This document shows positions 15,995-24,767 of a DNA stretch of 64,000 nucleotides, piece after piece. This stretch comes from Legionellaceae bacterium. GTDB lineage: Bacteria > Pseudomonadota > Gammaproteobacteria > Legionellales > Legionellaceae. The stretch is from NCBI GenBank assembly GCA_029212465.1, contig JARGNV010000006.1, positions 1 through 64,000 of the forward strand. Reading direction: 5' to 3'. Under the pieces are notes generated by a model. The model worked only from the letters and a program-made list of their open reading frames with translations, was not told where the DNA came from and did no database searches. The first letter of the stretch is position 1, and every line of letters begins with the position of its first letter. Both the position numbers and the translations under genes were made by a program.

Positions 15995-17650
15995 GTGGAT
16001 AAATTGTGGCTGGAACAGTATCCAGATGGTATTCCACACACCATTGATGTTAATGCCTACACCTCTCTCACCGCTTTATTCGACGAGGCGTGTCACCTTT
16101 ATAAAGAAAGAACCGCATATATCAACTTCGGACACAAACTTTCCTATGCTGAACTTGAAGCATTAAGTCGCGCTTTCTCTGCTTACTTACAAGGCCTTGG
16201 CCTGACGCAAGGTGCACGTGTTGCGGTTATGCTGCCCAATGTACTGCAATATCCAATTGCTTTATTTGCTATTTTACGTGCAGGCTATGTAGTCGTTAAT
16301 ACAAACCCGCTCTACACAGCTGATGAGGTTAGCTATCAAGTGAACGACTCACGCGCTGAAGCCATTATTGTACTTGCAAACTTCGCAAGCACGGTTGAAA
16401 AAGCACTCCCAAACATGCCCAAGTTAAAACACGTTATTATCACTGAAGTAGGAGATGTGCTCACACCTGTGAAACGGGTTGCTATTAATGCCATATTAAA
16501 ACACTTAAAAAAAGATGTGCCTCCTTATCACATTAAGCAAGCTGTTTCTTTTCGACAAGCCCTTTCAAAGGGGCGTAAAAAACCATTTTCATCCCCACCT
16601 CTTAGTCATGAGAACTTGGCTTTCATACAGTATACAGGAGGCACAACGGGTGTCTCTAAAGGCGCTATGCTCACGCACGGTAATTTAGTGGCTAATGTCA
16701 TGCAAGCCTTCGCCTGGATTACGCCTGTTGGCATTAGCCAAGATGATATTATTGTGACAGCACTACCGCTTTACCATATTTTCTCACTAACAGCGAACTG
16801 CCTCACTTTTTTAAAAGCTGGAGCAACGAATATTCTCATCACAAACCCAAGAGATATGAAAGGCTTTATTGGCGCCATTAAAAAGAGTGGCTTCACAGCA
16901 CTGACGGGCGTTAACACGCTCTTTAATGCACTACTCAACCACCCCCAGTTTGAGAGTATCGACTTTTCAAAGCTTCGCCTCGTGCTCTCAGGTGGCATGG
17001 CATTACAAAAAAGCGTTGCTGAACAGTGGTTCAAAAAAACAGAAACCCACATCCTTGAAGCCTACGGCCTTACAGAAACAAGCCCTGCTGCAACCATTAA
17101 TCCATTAACACTCAAAACGTATAATGGCAGCATCGGCCTCCCACTACCCTCAACAGACATCGCTATTCGTGATGAAAATGGTAATGATTTAGCGGTTGAG
17201 GAGGCTGGTGAACTTTGTATTAAGGGGCCACAAGTGATGCCTGGATACTGGCAGCGGGCGGATGAAACAAGCCTCGTCTTCTGGTCAGATGGGTTTTTAC
17301 GTACAGGGGATGTTGCCAAGCTCGATAAAAAAGGCTTTGTCTATTTGGTCGATCGAAAAAAAGACATGATTTTAGTCTCAGGATTTAATGTCTATCCAAA
17401 TGAAGTAGAGCAAATCATAGGCCTGATGCCAGGTGTATTAGAAGTGGGAGTGGTTGGTGTCGAAGACAAAGCAGGGGGGGAAGCTGTAAAAGCTTGTATC
17501 GTAAAGCGTGACCCATCCCTCACCGAAGAACAAGTCATTACACATTGCAGAAAACACTTAACCGCCTATAAGGTTCCTAAAGTACTGACTTTTTATGATG
17601 AACTTCCAAAAACAAATGTAGGAAAAGTGCTCCGTCGTAAACTCAAATAA
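15995..17650 (+). CDS. fadD: long-chain fatty acid-CoA ligase
   Basis: A 551-residue ANL-superfamily adenylating enzyme activating fatty acids to acyl-CoA. It has the P-loop YTGGTTGVSKGAML (about residues 212-225), PLYHIFSLT, LEAYGLTETSPA, YLVDRKKDMILVSGFNVYPNEVE (the FACS signature region), and the catalytic lysine near TNVGKVLRRKLK at the end. It starts with GTG at 15995 after an AAAGGT ribosome site. A TATACT box lies about 35 bases upstream in the spacer shared with minC. fadL nearby suggests exogenous fatty-acid use. Confidence 0.94.
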   Translation: MDKLWLEQYPDGIPHTIDVNAYTSLTALFDEACHLYKERTAYINFGHKLSYAELEALSRAFSAYLQGLGLTQGARVAVMLPNVLQYPIALFAILRAGYVVVNTNPLYTADEVSYQVNDSRAEAIIVLANFASTVEKALPNMPKLKHVIITEVGDVLTPVKRVAINAILKHLKKDVPPYHIKQAVSFRQALSKGRKKPFSSPPLSHENLAFIQYTGGTTGVSKGAMLTHGNLVANVMQAFAWITPVGISQDDIIVTALPLYHIFSLTANCLTFLKAGATNILITNPRDMKGFIGAIKKSGFTALTGVNTLFNALLNHPQFESIDFSKLRLVLSGGMALQKSVAEQWFKKTETHILEAYGLTETSPAATINPLTLKTYNGSIGLPLPSTDIAIRDENGNDLAVEEAGELCIKGPQVMPGYWQRADETSLVFWSDGFLRTGDVAKLDKKGFVYLVDRKKDMILVSGFNVYPNEVEQIIGLMPGVLEVGVVGVEDKAGGEAVKACIVKRDPSLTEEQVITHCRKHLTAYKVPKVLTFYDELPKTNVGKVLRRKLK

Positions 17651-17725
17651 TACAATAGTAGCCCTTGTCCATTGGCAAAAACTCACCTATAGTGACCGAC
17701 TGTTATAAATGACGAAGGAAAATAC

Positions 17726-18118
17726 ATGAAGAAAACAACCTTGTTCTCAGCACTTGCATTAGCGCTCAGTTCGACACTAGCTCTTGCAGCGCCCCCCAAA
17801 GTGCTTATTACGCACAATGAAACAAGCCTTGAGTCAAATGCATTTGTTGCAGGCACCATCCCCTCACAGCATCCAACCAAAGCTAACTCTGTGGGTCGCG
17901 TTATGTGGGCCTCTGTGAGAATGGCATGTTTTGGACACATTACCAATAATAAATGCCCTGCCCTCATTAAACTAGGCACTAATACAGAGCATCCCATTGA
18001 GATCGGCACGGTAACAGTTGACTTAAATACGGGCGAAATTGAGCCTAAATCACTTCATGCAAACGGCTATAGCATGATAGTGAATGGGCCTGCAGAAAGT
18101 ACATTACGAAAAGGTTAA
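17726..18118 (+). CDS. conserved secreted protein of unknown function
   Basis: A 130-residue protein with a clear Sec signal peptide (MKKTTLFSALALALSSTLALA, cleavage about residue 21) and a compact mature domain. The domain has KVLITHNETSLESNAFVAGTIPSQHPTKANS, two cysteines in ACFGHITNNKCPALIK, and GTVTVDLNTGEIEP. It resembles small hypothetical exported proteins of Legionella and Coxiella as I recall them; no function is known. An AAGGAAAA site precedes the ATG, and an extended -10 (TGTTATAAA at 17701-17709) provides a promoter. An inverted repeat follows the stop. Confidence 0.8.
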   Translation: MKKTTLFSALALALSSTLALAAPPKVLITHNETSLESNAFVAGTIPSQHPTKANSVGRVMWASVRMACFGHITNNKCPALIKLGTNTEHPIEIGTVTVDLNTGEIEPKSLHANGYSMIVNGPAESTLRKG

Positions 18119-18141
18119 CGCTACAAAAGCAACATACAAAA

Positions 18142-18176
18142 TGTTGTCATTCCAAACTAAGGCAGGAATGACAACA
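18142..18176. repeat. inverted repeat TGTTGTCATTCC / GGAATGACAACA
   Basis: A perfect 12-bp stem with an 11-base loop between convergent genes. It has no strong U-tract on either strand. TGTCATTCC...GGAATGACA palindromes are common dispersed repeats in many proteobacteria. It may end transcription from both sides. Confidence 0.6.
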
Positions 18177-18239
18177 CTTTCACCAGTCGATGAATTTTCA
18201 ATGCCGGTTTGTCATTTTACTGGTACATGACGTTAACCA

Positions 18240-19040
18240 CTAAAATTGACGCACTGGGCGAACCGCATAAGAATTACCAAAATCTCTACTCGCCGCAGCT
18301 CCTGTGCTAATATCGATAATTGCAAATGCTGACTGTCCGAAAGCCCGCCTGTCTGTCGTTGATGTCCAGTAAGTGGTTGAACTAGAAAGCGGCGTACCGC
18401 CTGCAGCTGAAAGTGCTGCATTAATAATATCAAAGTTGCTCACACCGTTGTTATCAGCAATAATCTGCAACTCATTCGTTGAAGGCAAATAAAAGTTACC
18501 AAAACAGACTTTAGACGGAACGGAAGAGTCATCTTCTGGACAAGGAGAGCCATCACTAAGTGCTCGGTGCAAAGTCGCATACCAACCTGCATATGCTGTA
18601 GCTCCTCCCGACTGCCCCTGTGATGCATTGTAACCTGCAAGTGCGCCCTGAATAGCTGGTGTATTCAAAGCACCTCCTCCAATGCCATTAGACTGACCTG
18701 TCGCATCGACATAATCCGTAGTACTACCTGCCACAAGAAATGAAAAAGCAGCTGAAGTGACATCTAAGAGTGCTATAGCTAAGCCGTGCTGCCTTGTTTC
18801 ATCAAGATAAATAATGACCCCACCCTGCGTATTTTGACCGATAAAATACGTTGGTGTCTGACTAATCACTCGATTATTATTGATTGTAATACCCGGTCCA
18901 GCTTTATAAGCTGCCTCACTAATGCGCTGTTCAACAAAACCAATACTTGCAGGGTTGTTATTATATGTGGCCCCTACCTGAGAACAAAACAAACTACTGA
19001 ATAAAGTCACAATTGCAAATTGCTTGATAAATCCCTTCAT
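18240..19040 (-). CDS. secreted DUF1566-like (Lcl C-terminal type) protein
   Basis: A 266-residue exported protein. The ATG at 19040 is chosen because it follows a strong GGAGGGG and opens a signal peptide (MKGFIKQFAIVTLFSSLFCSQVGA). The mature part has the aromatic-Gly/Ser-rich pattern of DUF1566 domains: GGVIIYLDETRQHGLAIAL, CFGNFYLPSTNELQII, TTYWTSTT and a terminal YAVRPVRQF. This C-terminal fold is shared with the Legionella collagen-like adhesin Lcl and other surface proteins. A role in attachment is plausible but inferred. Confidence 0.83.
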   Translation of the reverse strand: MKGFIKQFAIVTLFSSLFCSQVGATYNNNPASIGFVEQRISEAAYKAGPGITINNNRVISQTPTYFIGQNTQGGVIIYLDETRQHGLAIALLDVTSAAFSFLVAGSTTDYVDATGQSNGIGGGALNTPAIQGALAGYNASQGQSGGATAYAGWYATLHRALSDGSPCPEDDSSVPSKVCFGNFYLPSTNELQIIADNNGVSNFDIINAALSAAGGTPLSSSTTYWTSTTDRRAFGQSAFAIIDISTGAAASRDFGNSYAVRPVRQF

Positions 19041-19180
19041 TGCCCCCCTCCTCATTGTATAAGGATAAAACTTCATTTCTCATAGTACCTGACTTTACTC
19101 AAAGTGGCCACTAAACGTAGCATCTGCTCAAACGACAATACTTAGAAAAACCTGGGTTCTGGATAAGAAACATGAAGACA

Positions 19181-20572
19181 TCAATCAAGCGGTTTCCATA
19201 CCGCTTGAAAACCACCGAGTTGCGCATGGTTACTTCCCCATGCATCGACTGTTACATTCGACTGGTTGTTAAAAGTTTGTGTCTTATGTACAGACGCTCT
19301 GCCAGCACCCCACAAATACACATAGCCTAAGTCAAATCCAATCGTTGGACGCGGCTGATAGTGCAGACCACATGCAATTGCCCACCGGTCCATATCAGGT
19401 AGGCGCGCATCGCGCTCAGCATCTACTGTTGGTGTTTGGTCATAACCTCCCCCAACGCGAATGGTCCAGTGCTCATTCATATCATACAAAGCACCTAACG
19501 CAAAGCGCCAAGTATCACGATAATTTTGATTGGTTAAAATGGTCACTGGGCCTTGCGTGCTTTCTTCTATATTAAATCCTGCAACATTATCAAGTTGTGT
19601 TGTTTTAAATACACTCCATCCGGTATAAACCAAAGAGCCCAACACAACCCAATGGTCGGTTACATCCTGATATACACTTAAAGTTGTGATGCTAGGCAGA
19701 TGTGTATCATTACTACTTAATGTATCTGAGATATAAACTGCAGTAGGATCCGTCATATTCGGATCGGCGAGACGCCCAGATAATGTACTTTTCCCATCAA
19801 ACCGGTGAGCGACCGCTGATTGAAAGTTAAGCCCTATACGTGTGTGCTCATCGTTAAAAAATGCCAGTACACCTGCATGAAATCCAATACCAAAAGAGTC
19901 TCCCGTGTTTTCGCTACGTGAATCAAGAAAAGTCGGCGTAACCGGTGCACCAAAAGACTCTAAATATTGTAAGCCTGCAGGGTCACCTGCAACCGCATTG
20001 AAAGTAACGCGTGCCCACTCTAAGTCAAGCCCCACTCCAATCGACAAGTTATCCGTAATATATCCGCCAATTTCAGGAGAGACGAGCAAAGTTAATAATT
20101 CAGTTAATGTGCCAGAATACCGAAGCGGTGAATCATTCCCCCAGTTAGTTGAGAGTCCAAAAGGTGAAACAATACTAAACCCAAAAACAGCGCGTTCTCC
20201 CAAAGGGTGTGCTAAATGCAAGGCTGGCACCACTGCATTTCTCCCACCATTGAGCGTATCAAAAGATTGTACATAAGGAAGATAATCATCTGATCTAAAT
20301 GTGCTAGTGCCCGTTAAGGTTGTGCTTGGAAAAACACCCACTCCACTAAAGACAATGCCGTCTTCAGCCATTAACACCAGGCCTGCAGGATTATACCAGC
20401 CGATGGATGGGTCTGGGGCTTGTGCTGCAGACCCCGCAGCAAATACACCAAGCTCAGAAACACTGCCTTCAGTATATAGTGAAAATCCACCAGCAAGCGC
20501 ACTACCACTTAAAGCAACGGATAAAGACATCCCGTAAATAAACGATTGAATTCCTTTAAATGCGTGCCCCAT
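19181..20572 (-). CDS. fadL: FadL-family outer membrane long-chain fatty acid transporter
   Basis: A 463-residue outer-membrane beta-barrel protein. A signal peptide ends in SGSALA, followed by GGFSLYTEGSVSELG, and WYNPAGLVLM is the conserved NPAG element of the FadL hatch. Alternating beta-strands run to the C-terminus, with GFDLGYVYLWGAGRASV near the end. It imports long-chain fatty acids or other hydrophobic compounds; fadD lies about 1.5 kb away on the other strand. AAGGAG precedes the ATG and a plausible promoter lies at 20672-20699. Confidence 0.92.
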   Translation of the reverse strand: MGHAFKGIQSFIYGMSLSVALSGSALAGGFSLYTEGSVSELGVFAAGSAAQAPDPSIGWYNPAGLVLMAEDGIVFSGVGVFPSTTLTGTSTFRSDDYLPYVQSFDTLNGGRNAVVPALHLAHPLGERAVFGFSIVSPFGLSTNWGNDSPLRYSGTLTELLTLLVSPEIGGYITDNLSIGVGLDLEWARVTFNAVAGDPAGLQYLESFGAPVTPTFLDSRSENTGDSFGIGFHAGVLAFFNDEHTRIGLNFQSAVAHRFDGKSTLSGRLADPNMTDPTAVYISDTLSSNDTHLPSITTLSVYQDVTDHWVVLGSLVYTGWSVFKTTQLDNVAGFNIEESTQGPVTILTNQNYRDTWRFALGALYDMNEHWTIRVGGGYDQTPTVDAERDARLPDMDRWAIACGLHYQPRPTIGFDLGYVYLWGAGRASVHKTQTFNNQSNVTVDAWGSNHAQLGGFQAVWKPLD

Positions 20573-20671
20573 CTACATCTCCTTGTACATAACTAATAAC
20601 ATATTCTCTAGACGCTAAGAACAGACGCTTAAAAAGCAATATGCATTTTGTTGTATCAATAAAGGCCCATC

Positions 20672-20699
20672 ATCATACAATAAGTATTACCAAAAGCAA
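20672..20699 (-). promoter_or_regulatory. candidate promoter for fadL
   Basis: On the minus strand TTGCTT (20699-20694) and TATGAT (20677-20672) are separated by 16 bases. The leader would be about 90 bases. Confidence 0.4.
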
Positions 20700-20719
20700 G
20701 CACTCAAAAAGACCTATAA

Positions 20720-20748
20720 TTGACTGGTGTGATCTCATAAAGTACAAT
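20720..20748 (+). promoter_or_regulatory. sigma-70 promoter of the alpha/beta hydrolase gene
   Basis: TTGACT at 20720-20725 and TACAAT at 20743-20748 with a 17-base spacer. The start site near 20755 lies downstream of the in-frame ATG at 20747, so translation must begin at the next ATG, 20780. Confidence 0.65.
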
Positions 20749-20779
20749 GCGCTTTTTTGTATTAACCATCGCTTACCAT

Positions 20780-22123
20780 ATGTCTATATCAAATACCTCA
20801 TTGCTCCACTTTCCAGAGCCTTTATCGGAAGCATTTTTCTCACTTCCAGGACGAGGGTTTATGACACCGAATATGTTGTCTGAAGCCATTGGGAAACATC
20901 TATTAAAAATAGCTGCTCTCGCGGCAACCAAACCTGCTCCTAAGCCTTATAAGGTCACAGACTACGCCACACACACCAACCACCACTTTAAACTCGAAAG
21001 GGCTGAAAACGGCGCACAAACCTTAATCGCTACTATTCCACACACAAAAGAGTATCAAATTTACTTTGCAGGTAATGCGCAAGATGCGCTAGACCCAACT
21101 TATATATTAGAGACACTTAAAGAAGTGCCCAATAAAAATCATATTTTTTGGGATTACCCAGGTGCCAGCCGATACCATGGTATTACTCGATTCGACCCTT
21201 TGCTAAAGTCTGGGTATCAGCAAATTAAAGCCTTGCTCGACAGCGGGGTGCCTGCTGAAAAAATTACACTGCATGGGTATTCTTTAGGGGGGGGCATCGC
21301 AAGCTATATTACACAAAAGTTGCATCACGAAGGCCACCCTGTCAACTTAACAGTTGAGCGTTCATTTTCAAGCTTAAGTGGTGCAATTGCACCACTGCTT
21401 TACTATCAATTTAATGCAAGGCCTGAGTTAAAAGAAAAGTATGGGCATCACCTGCCACTTGGCTCATCAATTGCAGCCTTTGCAACGATGGGCGTGGCGA
21501 CCGGAACAGGGCTTGCAGGTCTCATTGCCTCAGTTGGTGTTATTCTAACCAGCCTACTCACAGCAGTTGCCTACTTGTTTTGCTATCTACTTGCGCTCAT
21601 TCCTGGTTTTAAATCGATTTCAACAGGGTTGAACTTGCTACTCAATAGCATATCAAGCCTCTTAAATACGTGCTTTGACATCATTGCAAGTGTCATAGGT
21701 AGTGTTGTTGCCTTCGCAGGCGTTATTGCTGGAACGCTCGTGGGTGCTGTTGTCGGTCTTGCTTTATCTTTGCAGTTACTTTTTACTAAAAACCCCGTCA
21801 ATATTCCGCTCAATCTACCAACCCGTGTACTCCTTAATACGACCACAGGCGAAATGTTTTCGGTTAAAAACATTCTTTCTATTTTAAGCATTAAAAACCA
21901 TGGTGACATCAAGATTATTAATGCTAAAAAAGATGACGTAGTACTTGAAGAAGCTGCCTTAAACACAGGACTTGGCTTCACAACCCGACCTAATCGCCTT
22001 ATTCCCAGAAAATATATGGGACATAAACTGAGTTCATTTTGGGACAAAGAGGCTGATCACGTGACGACATTGAAAGCATCAGGTATCGATGACGAATTAA
22101 CATATACTTGTCAAATGGCTTAA
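20780..22123 (+). CDS. alpha/beta hydrolase with membrane segments, SidB-like effector candidate
   Basis: A 447-residue protein. The N-terminal half is an alpha/beta hydrolase: HIFWDYPGASRYHG, then the nucleophile elbow GYSLGGG with Ser168, and YITQKLHHEGHPVNLTVERSFSSL. The middle (about residues 230-345) holds several hydrophobic segments, and a later KIINAKKDDVVLEEAALN looks like the acid strand of the triad, followed by RPNRLIPRKYMGHK. This layout recalls the SidB/SdbA lipase-like Dot/Icm substrates of Legionella; that resemblance is from memory. Esterase or lipase activity at a host membrane is inference. The start is fixed by the promoter at 20720-20748. Confidence 0.78.
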   Translation: MSISNTSLLHFPEPLSEAFFSLPGRGFMTPNMLSEAIGKHLLKIAALAATKPAPKPYKVTDYATHTNHHFKLERAENGAQTLIATIPHTKEYQIYFAGNAQDALDPTYILETLKEVPNKNHIFWDYPGASRYHGITRFDPLLKSGYQQIKALLDSGVPAEKITLHGYSLGGGIASYITQKLHHEGHPVNLTVERSFSSLSGAIAPLLYYQFNARPELKEKYGHHLPLGSSIAAFATMGVATGTGLAGLIASVGVILTSLLTAVAYLFCYLLALIPGFKSISTGLNLLLNSISSLLNTCFDIIASVIGSVVAFAGVIAGTLVGAVVGLALSLQLLFTKNPVNIPLNLPTRVLLNTTTGEMFSVKNILSILSIKNHGDIKIINAKKDDVVLEEAALNTGLGFTTRPNRLIPRKYMGHKLSSFWDKEADHVTTLKASGIDDELTYTCQMA

Positions 22124-22202
22124 GCACCTAGACAAGGCTCTCCACTTGCTCTAAAACACGCCACATGATAAGGTTTCTTAGTTTTCCAGAAGGGCCTTAT
22201 TC

Positions 22203-24767
22203 ATGCGGCAAATCATCATTAAATTTGGTGGCACCAGTGTTTCCTCACGTGAGACTTGGGCACATATTCATACCATTACTCAAAATCATATCAAGCAAGG
22301 TGTACAACCCATTATTGTATGCTCAGCACTCTCTCAGGCGTCTAATAAGCTTGACCAAATGACAAGTGCCGCACTGTTAGATAAACATCATAATCTGCAT
22401 GCCGACTTAAAAGACGCATATACACAGCTTGCAAATGCCCTTGAAGTAGACCCAAAACACATTGAGCCAGACTTAAAACAACTGCATCAGTGGCTCACAG
22501 GTATTGCTCTTCTCAACGAAGCACCTGCTAAAACGCGCGCACAAATTTTAAGCTTGGGCGAGCTAATGCTCACACGTCTTGGCCATATCTTTTTGGAGAA
22601 AAATGGCATTAACTGCGGTTGGTTTGATGCAAGAGAAGCCCTTAAGTCAACGCCCATTTTAGGGGGCGATGAAGTTAACTATTTAAATGCATTTTGTGCT
22701 GGCAAAAAAAATCCAGACCTTGCCTATCGGCTTGCCAATAGTGGTAAGTCCGCCATCATTACCCAAGGCTTTATAGCCTCTAATGATGCGGGTGAAACGG
22801 TGCTTTTAGGGCGTGGTGGCTCTGACACATCGGCAACCCTCTTTGCCTCAAGCCTTGAAGCAGAAGCATGCGAGATTTGGACTGATGTTCCGGGTATATA
22901 TACAGCCAACCCACATCAAATGCCGCATGCACGTCTACTCAAACAATTAAACTATAATGAGGCACAAGAAATTGCATCGATGGGTGCAAAGGTATTGCAT
23001 CCACCCTGTATTCCACCGGTAAGGCGCGCCAATATTCCACTGTTTGTGAAATATACCAAAATGCCCGAACACACGGGCACGCGAATTACACAGGATAGTG
23101 ATGTCACAGCGCCCCCCATTAAGTCGATTCAACTCAAGCACAGCATCACACTCATCTCAATTGATACCCTCACCATGTGGCAGCAGGTTGGCTTTTTATC
23201 CGATATATTTGGGGTATTTAAACAGCATGAGTTTTCTGTCGATTTACTGTCATCCTCTGAGTTTAACGTTACAGTATCACTCGATAGTAATGGGCTCATG
23301 CGCCCAAGAAAAGCGCTCGATGCCTTGCTCGTTGATTTAAATAAACTGGGACGTGCAAAAATCATTGAGCCTTGTAGCGCAGTAAGCCTTGTTGGGCACC
23401 ACATTCGAACCGTTTTGCCGCAGCTTGGGCCGGCCCTCGAAGTCTTTGAAGCCAAACAAATTTATCTAATGTCACTTGCTTCAAACGACTTAAATCTCAC
23501 CTTTGTGGTCGATGAATCTCAAGCGAATAAGCTGACACAGCAACTGCACAGCTTGCTCATTGAAAATAACCCTCAAAGCTTTTACTACTCAAAAAGCTTT
23601 CAGGAGCAATTTGGCACACCTGCAACACGCCAAGTGCCTTGGTGGGAACTCAATCAAGAAAAATTACTTGCCATGGCAACTGAAAAAGCACCCTGCTACA
23701 TTTATCACGCACCAACCATTGCGAAACAAGCCGATAAATTACTGGGGCTTAAAAATGTTAGCCAACTTTTTTATGCCATTAAAGCAAATTCCAATGCAGG
23801 TATTCTCAAAATACTGGAAGCAAAAGGTATTGGCTTTGAATGTGTTTCAATCGAAGAGCTTCAGCACATTCTCGCACTATTTCCAGATATTGAGCCTACT
23901 CGTATCTTATTTACACCCAATTTTGCCCCTAAATCTGAGTATGCGTTTGCCTTGTCGACCGGCTGTCACATCACCATTGATAATCTCTATCCATTAGAGC
24001 ACTGGCCTGAACTCTTTAGCAGTCATGATATTTTACTGCGCATCGACCCAGGCAGTGGTGCAGGTCACCACAAATACGTGTGCACAGGCGGTAATGAATC
24101 TAAGTTTGGTATTCCGCGAGAAGCTGTTTCAAAAGCAGCCGAACTCACAAAAGCACACCAAATTCGTGTGGTTGGACTGCATGCACATTCAGGTAGTGGC
24201 ATTTTGTCACCCGAACTCTGGCAAGAAACGGCACGCATGCTCATTGATGAAGCAGAACAATTTCCTGATGTACGCGTGATTAATTTAGGCGGTGGCCTTG
24301 GAATTGTCGATAAGCCGAGCCAACATCCGCTTGATATGCAAGCGTTTGATGCATCACTGAAAGCCGTCCAATCTCAAGACCCACGTTTTTCGTTTTGGCT
24401 TGAGCCGGGACGCTTTTTTGTTGCAGAAAGTGGCGTTATCTTGGCGCATGTTACGCAATGCAAAACCAAAGGACGTGTGCGCTTTATTGGGATTGATACC
24501 GGCATGAACTCACTCATCAGACCCATGCTCTACGGTGCATATCACGAAATTGTAAACTTAAGCAGACTCACTGAGGAGAAAACTGGGTTCGCGCACATTG
24601 TCGGCCCAATTTGTGAATCAGCAGACACGCTTGGCTATGACCGACTACTTCCCGAAACTTTTGAGGGGGATGTTTTGCTCATCGCAAACACTGGCGCTTA
24701 CGGATACTGTATGAGCTCTTCATATAACCTGCGTGAACCCGCAAAAGAACTGATGCTTGATGCATGA
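22203..24767 (+). CDS. bifunctional aspartate kinase / diaminopimelate decarboxylase
   Basis: An 854-residue fusion of the first and last enzymes of lysine biosynthesis. Residues 1-300 are aspartokinase (IIKFGGTSVSS near the start, LLGRGGSDTSATLFA, EIWTDVPGIYTANP). About 315-460 are ACT regulatory domains. About 480-854 are diaminopimelate decarboxylase with the PLP lysine K527 in FYAIKANSN, HAHSGSG, the glycine motif NLGGGLGIVDKP and CESADTLGYDRLLP. The arrangement is known from Legionella, Coxiella and Xylella/Xanthomonas relatives. It overlaps the next gene by four bases (ATGA), so the two are coupled. Confidence 0.96.
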   Translation: MRQIIIKFGGTSVSSRETWAHIHTITQNHIKQGVQPIIVCSALSQASNKLDQMTSAALLDKHHNLHADLKDAYTQLANALEVDPKHIEPDLKQLHQWLTGIALLNEAPAKTRAQILSLGELMLTRLGHIFLEKNGINCGWFDAREALKSTPILGGDEVNYLNAFCAGKKNPDLAYRLANSGKSAIITQGFIASNDAGETVLLGRGGSDTSATLFASSLEAEACEIWTDVPGIYTANPHQMPHARLLKQLNYNEAQEIASMGAKVLHPPCIPPVRRANIPLFVKYTKMPEHTGTRITQDSDVTAPPIKSIQLKHSITLISIDTLTMWQQVGFLSDIFGVFKQHEFSVDLLSSSEFNVTVSLDSNGLMRPRKALDALLVDLNKLGRAKIIEPCSAVSLVGHHIRTVLPQLGPALEVFEAKQIYLMSLASNDLNLTFVVDESQANKLTQQLHSLLIENNPQSFYYSKSFQEQFGTPATRQVPWWELNQEKLLAMATEKAPCYIYHAPTIAKQADKLLGLKNVSQLFYAIKANSNAGILKILEAKGIGFECVSIEELQHILALFPDIEPTRILFTPNFAPKSEYAFALSTGCHITIDNLYPLEHWPELFSSHDILLRIDPGSGAGHHKYVCTGGNESKFGIPREAVSKAAELTKAHQIRVVGLHAHSGSGILSPELWQETARMLIDEAEQFPDVRVINLGGGLGIVDKPSQHPLDMQAFDASLKAVQSQDPRFSFWLEPGRFFVAESGVILAHVTQCKTKGRVRFIGIDTGMNSLIRPMLYGAYHEIVNLSRLTEEKTGFAHIVGPICESADTLGYDRLLPETFEGDVLLIANTGAYGYCMSSSYNLREPAKELMLDA

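Noticed and set aside
20747-20779. Earlier ATG for the alpha/beta hydrolase
   Set aside because: The ATG lies inside the -10 region, upstream of the expected transcription start.
22203-24767. Assembly chimera of lysC and lysA
   Set aside because: The same fusion order is known in Legionella and Coxiella, and both domains are complete.
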